Below, in pieces: positions 56,021 to 64,000 of a stretch of DNA of 64,000 nucleotides (its first letter is position 1; the number at the start of each line of letters is the position of its first letter). The stretch covers positions 16,120,001 through 16,184,000 of the forward strand of contig JAMPIQ010000001.1 in assembly GCA_024699855.1 (NCBI GenBank), in the 5' to 3' direction. The DNA is from Aphelenchoides besseyi (taxonomy: Eukaryota; Nematoda; Chromadorea; Rhabditida; Aphelenchoididae). The notes under the pieces are model-generated. The model worked only from the letters and a program-made list of their open reading frames with translations. It was not told the origin of the DNA and did no database searches. The translations under genes were made by a program, and so were the position numbers.

Positions 56021-59000
56021 CTCTGAAAGACAAAATCATTAGACGACGCTTCTTCGTACGGTAGTCGTGACAAATCGGACAACTCAAAGACAAGAAAGAT
56101 ATTTCGTTATAATTAAAGTCAGAGCGGCATCATCGTCAATTTCTGTTAAACCACGTTGGGCGGAGTCTGGTTGTTCAGTTTCGGCGGAATCGTGAAATTC
56201 AAACAAATTCTCTTCAACGTTCGTCTGTAAAATAATTGGACGAAAGACGAGTTGGGGGGTCAAAGAAAACGAAAAGATTAAAATGAATTATCATATGTTC
56301 AATGAGTGGAACATGTGTGGAACGGCCGCCTTCTCAATGACATTCAACGTTTGAAACGGTCGTTGAAATTGTTCGAGTTGGGTGGTCTTTCAGCAGGAAA
56401 AAAGCAAACGAGATGGTCGAGACTTTACGGACGTTGCAATTGGAACAAAGCTTTTTAATATGATGCAAATTGCTGAATAATTAGTAGACAAACAAGCCGA
56501 ATGTCTACATCGGATGTACGTATAGTCTTGATATCTGAAAGTCATTTTAACGGGTTCGCAAGGAATTAGCTCCATTCCGATACCGTGTACAAGGGAACGC
56601 CGAGATTGTCAACAACGGCTGTTAACTGAACAAGATCTTTTTCTGGAGTCGGGATTAACACATCGGAAATCATTCTATGGGATTAGCGAATGAGCGGATG
56701 TTGTGCAAAAGTAAGTTGGTTATTTGTGTTCAAAAGGTACTTGGAATTTAAAGCTCGTGATTGGAAAATGTTTTGCACGATAATAACGACCATGAACACA
56801 AATTAGTGGGACCACTTAATCCACGGTTGTTTCGAAGACCACGGAAGAACTACGGTGAGATCTTCTTTTTGTGGTCAACGGATTAGTTTGTTGCTTTTTT
56901 GATCTCCAACGTCAGTTTTCTTTGTTCGTGAAGAGAGCTATTGCTGTTAAGGATTACGATAATCACTGTGTAGGAGAAAGAAGAAGTGACTTGTAGTTCA
57001 ATTCATGAAAGGGTTTTACGGCGTTTATTACTGAGAGCGCGAAGTCGAATGAACGTAGCAAGAATGTTTGAAGTGAAAGTTATTCGTATTCTTAGTCATT
57101 AGATAAATGTTTCGACTAGACGATGAAATATCTTTTGGGCCAACAACTACCAAAGTCTTCGAATCGAGAAAAAGTTGTGATGCACTTTTAGGTTGCGGAA
57201 CTTAATTTTTATATCATACTTCGACCTTATTTGTGACAAGAAGAAAACTCAACTAATTTGTCCTAACGAAAGTACGCAGTTATCGTACGAATCGAAAAAA
57301 CATCTCCAAATTCAGCCACTGACTTTTGGGATTAATTACTCATACAAGACAGCGGGACGTAGTTTCTTTTGAGTTCCCGCTTCTTATTGTTTCCCTCCCT
57401 CGATTGGCGTCTTACGAATTCGAAAGCCAATTAAAATTGGAAAGACGGAAGTCGAAACGCAGTTCCGACATATGAGTGGAGAGATCCGCTGGCCATCAAA
57501 CGGTGATAAGTTTTTCAAGAGTTTCGAAGCTTGCAAAACCTTGACGCTTCAGAGGTAGAAGCTATCTGTTCTAGATTTCTAATCCAACTGAAACTTGTTT
57601 TTGGAATTCAATTACTGGACACAAAAGATTCTCTTGACAACCGTAGGATTAGGTTCTTAATTGAGCTGCGGACTTCGCGTTTGGTTTTTTGGTGTATCGT
57701 GCATTTCGACAAGCGAGAACGCGGAAGGACCGAAATGGACACTTCTAAGTGATTCCAATTGGGATGTGAAGTGACGAACGTGCAACGCAGGCGGAAGAAA
57801 TGGCCACGTGTATAATCTTTCTACTCTGTTAGTCGAATCATAAGTTTTCATTGAGGTCGCAAAACTGAGAAGCTTGGCAAACAATTGTGTTTACAGTCAA
57901 AAGATTTCAACAGACCCACGCACGAGGAAACGAAGATTAAGTAACTGAGAAGCTAAATCGGGATGTGTATAATGTGCTGACTGTTGGGAATGAAAAGAAA
58001 TTCAATTATTATAATCAGATTAAGAGATCTTGTTATTTTAGATTGTCTGGACGATCAGTCGAATCGAAAGCAAAAAATTGTTCAGTTCATGAAGAAGAAA
58101 TGATGCCAAAATAGTCGGGAATATGCAGAACAAATGATGTGAACGAAAAACATTTCGACCTTCGAATATCTTCACCATTATGTCCGATGATTAATACGAA
58201 TGCAAACGACACGAATACTCCCAACTGAACTTGGCATCTTGGCTTTCTTGAACACCAAAAAAAACAACGAAACGTTGGTTCCCGATTTAGATCTTCGAAC
58301 GGAGTCCCGAAGTTATTTACACGAAGCGTCGGAATCAGGTTCGATACGCAAACACCGTGGATGTTCGGCACATGTACGGAGTTCATTCCCAAATGTGCAA
58401 TAAGATCCACTCATTTAGACAACTTCTTCTCGGAATCCAGTCGACGAGATTGTTTGCTTGGTGATGAGTCAAAAAGTTTTGAGTTCTTTGAGTTGGACGT
58501 CAAATTGGTTAGCTTATAATGAAGAAACTATAGGAATGGAATGAAGAAGAGATTGTGGTTGAAGGTTTGCGTGATGTTCATTTCAAACACAACAGCTCAA
58601 TGGACATTTCCGCTTTAGCTGATTAGTTATTCGCTTTCTATGTCGACGAGCGTTCCGTCGATTCGAATGGATACGGTCGATTACACTCAAAATACGAAAC
58701 TTTACGCTATGAAGATTTCGTTCAGCGATCAATTAATTTGCGTCACAACAAACCAATCTCTTGACCCGGAGTTTATACGCTAATCCAATAAGCTTTTTGG
58801 TCCTGAAATAGCAAAATACCCGACCAAAGTTCGTTCATTCAAACGACATAAAAGCAAAAATAAGTCGTTGAAAACCGAATGATTGATTGGAGGGTACCAG
58901 AAAGCACAGATAAACAACTCGAATTACGATGAGTAGACAGAAAGTTTTGAGCTCAATGGACTAATCAGTTGATCTTAGCGACGTAAACAAAAGTAATTAA

Positions 59001-59299
59001 ATCAAAACAAGAACTTTCACTTCATCAATTGAGTATCGTAATCGTGGAGCCAAGACTCGAAAGTTCTCGACGATTTCATTCGGGCATGGAGAAGACCGTT
59101 CTGGTCGAGTTGACATCTTCAAAAAGATACAAAACTGTTCGCTCCCATTCGTAATGAGCAGCTTAACCGACAGTTCAGCAGTCGAGTGAAACGGTCGAGA
59201 ACAACAAAAAACATTTGTTGGTCAATGGCCCAAGAAAAACAAGTTGGTCATTTGGAGTCAAATTGACATTGAAGAGAAGTTAGCTGAAGGCCTATGTTA
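56021..59299. other. Intergenic region, 3.3 kb
   Basis: Between the GPCR start codon and the transposon. It must hold the GPCR promoter. No exons, tRNA-like box motifs or repeats were recognised. The frames present are short (below 110 codons) and without motifs. Confidence 0.5.
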
Positions 59300-59389
59300 C
59301 AGTCCGCGACAACTAAAAGTGCAGGCAACGGTTCGGTAAGTTCCCGGTCTCCAATCGAGACGAAATTTGGCACGTTTGTAGAGCAGTAG
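59300..59389 (+). repeat. Left terminal inverted repeat, outer
   Basis: A 90-bp repeat, inverted match to 60726-60815 with one mismatch (C-G-A-A-A versus C-A-A-A-A context at about 59362). The flanking TA is at 59298-59299. Confidence 0.93.
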
Positions 59390-59463
59390 AAGCTCGTAAA
59401 ATCAATACAAAAATATTTTGATTCAAAGGCCAATCAACAAAACTGGGAGACTTTTTTCTTTTT

Positions 59464-59498
59464 GAGTCCGACAGCTAAAAGTGCAGGCGAATTTCAAC
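59464..59498 (+). repeat. Inner direct repeat of the left IR
   Basis: 35 bp matching 60617-60651 in inverted orientation with one mismatch (G in ACAGCTAAAAG versus A). It shares the ACAxCTAAAAGTGCAGGC core with the outer end, so it is probably a second transposase-binding site. Confidence 0.85.
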
Positions 59499-59590
59499 TC
59501 GTTTTTCTTCTCTAATTAATGTTTTCTCGTGATTCTTCTTACTATTATATTGTTGCCCGTTAAAAGCTCTATTTAGTTGTCTTTTTAAAA

Positions 59591-60621
59591 ATGCTTTCGG
59601 ATCAACAACGGAAACGAATTCGCGACTTATACGTTGAGATTGAGAATTGCGATAAAGTGGCCTCTCAAACGGGACATTCAATTCACACTGTTCTCAAAGT
59701 CCTCAAAGAAGTTCCGCGAAAGGTCCGCAAGTCTCCACCGATCAAAAAAAAAAACTAGACAAACAAACAATTTCGAAGATTCGTCGACATACGAACACCG
59801 AAGTGACCGCCGGCCGCCTTATAACCTCTTCTTCCATCAAGTCAGCGCTTAATTTGGACTGTTCAACACGCACAATTCAAAGAGTGTTATCGGACCTTGA
59901 TTTTGTCTATGAAATTCAACGCCAACAAATTCGTCTGACACCAGAGCACAAGCAAAATCGGTTGAAGTTCGCTGAGGAGATTCTCGACAATCACGTGGAC
60001 GTTGATAAATGGGTTTTTAGTGACGAAAAGAAGTTCAACGGCGATGGTCCGGATCACCTCGGCACTTATGTCTTTTAAAAACCGAACGAATACCGTCCGT
60101 GAGAAGAGACAAGCTGGGGGAATCGGAGTGATGATTTTACGGAGCTGTGAGCCCGACGGGAAAACTGTTCGTGAAGGTCTGTCTCTATATTTCCAACTAC
60201 CAATGCTTTTGTAAAGGTTGTGGATGGACGTTACAATTCTGAAAAGTACATTGAAGATCTCCGAAGTACGATTCTGCCGTGGTGCCGACGAGAGATGAAG
60301 AATCGAGATTTCAGTTACCAGCAAGATAATTGTTCGATACATACATCCAGAGCTACAATGAACTTTTTAAACTCGGAACACGTTTCTACCATCAACTGGC
60401 CGTCTAAGAGTCCTGATTTGAACATCATGGAAAATGTCTGGGCTTTGTTATGCCGCTTCGTATACTCGAACGGTCAGTTCAAGTCTAGACAGGCGCTCAT
60501 CAACGCAATCAATTCAGCAGCTCGGCAATTTGATAGAAAAACAATTAAGGACCTCTATTTTTCATTTTACAAACGAATGCGAAAGGTTGTGCAAGCGGGT
60601 GGTGGAATTATCAAAAGTTGA
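59591..60621 (+). pseudogene. Tc1-family transposase, frameshifted
   Basis: A DDE/D transposase remnant read in several frames. The start codon at 59591 opens an N-terminal helix-turn-helix part that is closed by TAG at 59755-59757, just after a run of ten or more A bases. Shifting frame there restores about 100 codons with the first catalytic block (VFSDEKKF) up to a TAA at 60076-60078. A further shift region lies between 60080 and 60215. The last block (60220-60621) is intact and carries the second Asp (YQQDN) and the Glu (NIMENVW) with 34 residues between them, i.e. DD34E of Tc1. At least two frameshifts make it inactive as sequenced. Its stop codon lies inside the inner repeat. Confidence 0.93.
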
Positions 60622-60651
60622 AATTCGCCTGCACTTTTAGTTGTCGGACTC
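60617..60651 (-). repeat. Inner direct repeat of the right IR
   Basis: Inverted partner of 59464-59498. It includes the transposase stop codon TGA at 60619-60621. Confidence 0.85.
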
Positions 60652-60725
60652 ATAAATAAATAAAAATTTTTTCTCCGCAAACCGATTACTTTTCCAACTC
60701 TTTTTGGTGTCGTTGTAACCGCCTT

Positions 60726-60815
60726 CTACTGCTCTACAAACGTGCCAAATTTTGTCTCGATTGGAGACCGGGAACTTACCGAACCGTTGCCTGCACTTTT
60801 AGTTGTCGCGGACTG
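60726..60815 (-). repeat. Right terminal inverted repeat, outer
   Basis: Inverted partner of 59300-59389, ending CGCGGACTG next to TA at 60816-60817. Confidence 0.93.
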
Positions 60816-62180
60816 TACGATAAAAAGTGTAAATAAACGCAATCACAGGGCTCGTCCATTCTTGTTTCGGGTATCGGACCAAAGAATTTTGAAATTTAAA
60901 ATTAGCACTTTGCTTTTATTGTTTCCGCTCCAACAGCACCGATCGAACGTCTCAATTCATGTGAGGACCAATCCAATTTTCAATGCATTTTTAATTGGAC
61001 TTCTTTGTCGCTCATCCCGTTGACTCAATTGGACGTGTTCATTCAATTTTCATAAAATGAAAAGCAGAATAAGCGGGTATTAGGAAGACGACAACTGCTC
61101 CCGATGTTCAAAACCGACGGTCTTCAGAATGGAGTTTGTTTTCCACTTTTAACGAACTTCGTCGGAGTTAATTCGACACAAACGTCATCACCATTAAACG
61201 ATTCCGAGGTCTAGAATGCATCACGCTACGGCATCCCGGAAACAGCTGATGGTAACAAGGGCACAAAAAAGTAATTGGTCGGTTCGTCTCATGTTTGACG
61301 ATTTTAATCACCAGACAAATTTCACAAAAAACGGCGGATTATCCCGGTCGTCAGACACAAAGATCGCCGTGAAATTCACGACCCGATCATTTGCACGTAA
61401 CCCTCTAATCCGGACGGAAATCAGAGAATTTGGAACTATAATAATTGGACGTACAGTTTGAAACGAAACATAAACCCAACGGTTTTAACGTCACCTCCGT
61501 CCGGACAAGCAAAAATAAGTTCTGAGCAAATTGGAAGCATCAAAACTCGGAATCAAACTTCGAAAGCGTCTTCGAAAGATCCGTGAACTTTGAGCTTCAC
61601 GGACATTCGATTATGCACATCGGACGACAACTCACCAGTGAAATGCAAATTAAAAACAAAACAATTAATTTGCACTAAATTACACGTCTCCGCTGCACAA
61701 GCGAGACGAATTCTCGGAAGTTTTGGCGAAGATTCGTTACACGTCAATAAGTCGAGTTGGCAAACTTTCCAACGACATAGAAAAAAGATGAGTTTTTAAC
61801 TCGAACTCATCGCCTTCGGCCAACTTATGCTCCAGAGGGTTTCAACGAAAAGCAGTTGCAAAGTTTCGGATTTCCGGTCAATTTAAAAGTGCGCTCAAAT
61901 TGGATGTTTTCGACGTTCGAAAATGAATCAACGAGAAACTATGTGATACAACTTTTTCATGGACCAATAGAGACGACAAAGAAGTGCACGTATTGATCTT
62001 CAGGACTCCAAATGACAAAGTGCAAATGATTTTACTTGTTAGAGCGTTCGCTCATCACTCCGATGAGACACTTTTGTTTGCGGATCGTGGAACTTGATCT
62101 TTCGCTCTTTAGCCACTTGTTCTGTGCAAGTTTATTTTCGGACAAGAATAATCATGGATAAGAAAACCGACAATAAAGTT
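60816..62180. other. Intergenic, transposon to CSL 3' end
   Basis: 1.37 kb without supportable exons. TTTATT at 62131-62136 reads AATAAA on the minus strand, 45-50 nt past the CSL stop codon, and is its likely poly(A) signal. No further transposon copies were seen. Confidence 0.5.

Positions 62181-64000
<1,820 letters not shown>

Larger units (their letters stand above)
59300..60815 (+). mobile_element. Tc1-like transposon with IR/DR ends (1516 bp)
   Basis: Perfect-length 90-bp terminal inverted repeats at 59300-59389 and 60726-60815 differ at one base; both start CAGTCCGCGACAACTAAAAG and are flanked by TA (59298-59299 and 60816-60817), the target duplication of Tc1/mariner elements. A second inverted pair, 35 bp at 59464-59498 and 60617-60651, shares the core ACAACTAAAAGTGCAGGC with the outer pair. 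Each inner copy begins 164 bp from the element end, the organisation of IR/DR elements such as Sleeping Beauty. The inside carries a broken transposase. Confidence 0.93.

Noticed and set aside
59248..59433. Minus-strand frame whose peptide also appears at 60742-61023
   Set aside because: Both are translations of the transposon's inverted ends, not genes.

Overview
This is a stretch of a compact metazoan nuclear genome, most likely a nematode. I reconstructed about twenty protein genes by hand from splice sites and reading-frame phase. Nearly all are split by very short introns (mostly 37-60 nt, GT-AG, with acceptors ending TTTAG, TTTCAG or sometimes TTAAG). The nematode assignment is an inference. 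It rests on a chemoreceptor of the nematode Srd/Str type, a cholinergic-type Cys-loop channel without vicinal cysteines, an FMRFamide-receptor-like GPCR, tiny introns, and splice-acceptor motifs placed just before several start codons (a sign of trans-splicing or short 5' UTR introns). The frequent TAG and AAG acceptors do not look like Caenorhabditis, so a lineage outside Rhabditida is plausible.

Layout. 0.9-3.7 kb: PEX12 (-) and a classical short-chain dehydrogenase (+), head to head on a shared promoter. 6.4-6.8 kb: a 100-residue protein with three serine phosphosite-like motifs. 7.9-9.8 kb: a CYP2-clan cytochrome P450. 9.9-10.5 kb: a 159-bp near-identical copy of the last exon of the ion-channel gene lying 32 kb away, plus a copy of a short repeat. 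10.7-18.6 kb (-): a complete 15-exon FRMD4 orthologue (FERM plus CUPID region) with a 4.2-kb intron. 19.7-20.8 kb (-): the chemoreceptor. 21.7-22.2 kb: a small bHLH gene. 25.6-31.3 kb: two tandem claudin-like four-pass genes, the second with a 460-residue tail. 32.8-34.3 kb: an unrecognised 428-residue protein. 34.5-35.1 kb: a foldback (MITE-like) element. 37.5-42.1 kb: the Cys-loop channel, whose 2.6-kb fifth intron holds a complete 6-exon gene on the other strand. 44.4-45.8 kb: a Wnt ligand. 46.0-46.6 kb (-): a small Myb/SANT-like protein. 46.9-49.1 kb (-): WASP. 50.8-51.6 kb: TPRKB/Cgi121 of the KEOPS complex. 52.1-54.6 kb: two genes with in-frame stops or irregular splicing. 54.5-56.0 kb (-): the peptide GPCR. 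59.3-60.8 kb: a complete but frame-broken Tc1-like transposon with IR/DR termini. 62.2 kb to the end (-): the 3' part of CSL (RBPJ/Su(H)/LAG-1), running off the window.

The genes do not form one pathway. They cover signalling and development (Wnt, the Notch effector CSL, bHLH), the actin cytoskeleton and cell junctions (WASP, FRMD4, claudin-like proteins), neurobiology (channel, peptide GPCR, chemoreceptor), and core metabolism (PEX12, SDR, P450, KEOPS). The most unusual observations are the nested gene, the exon-fragment duplication with its associated 3'-UTR repeat, the palindromic foldback element, the IR/DR transposon, and three genes in which a plausible reading frame continues past an in-frame stop.
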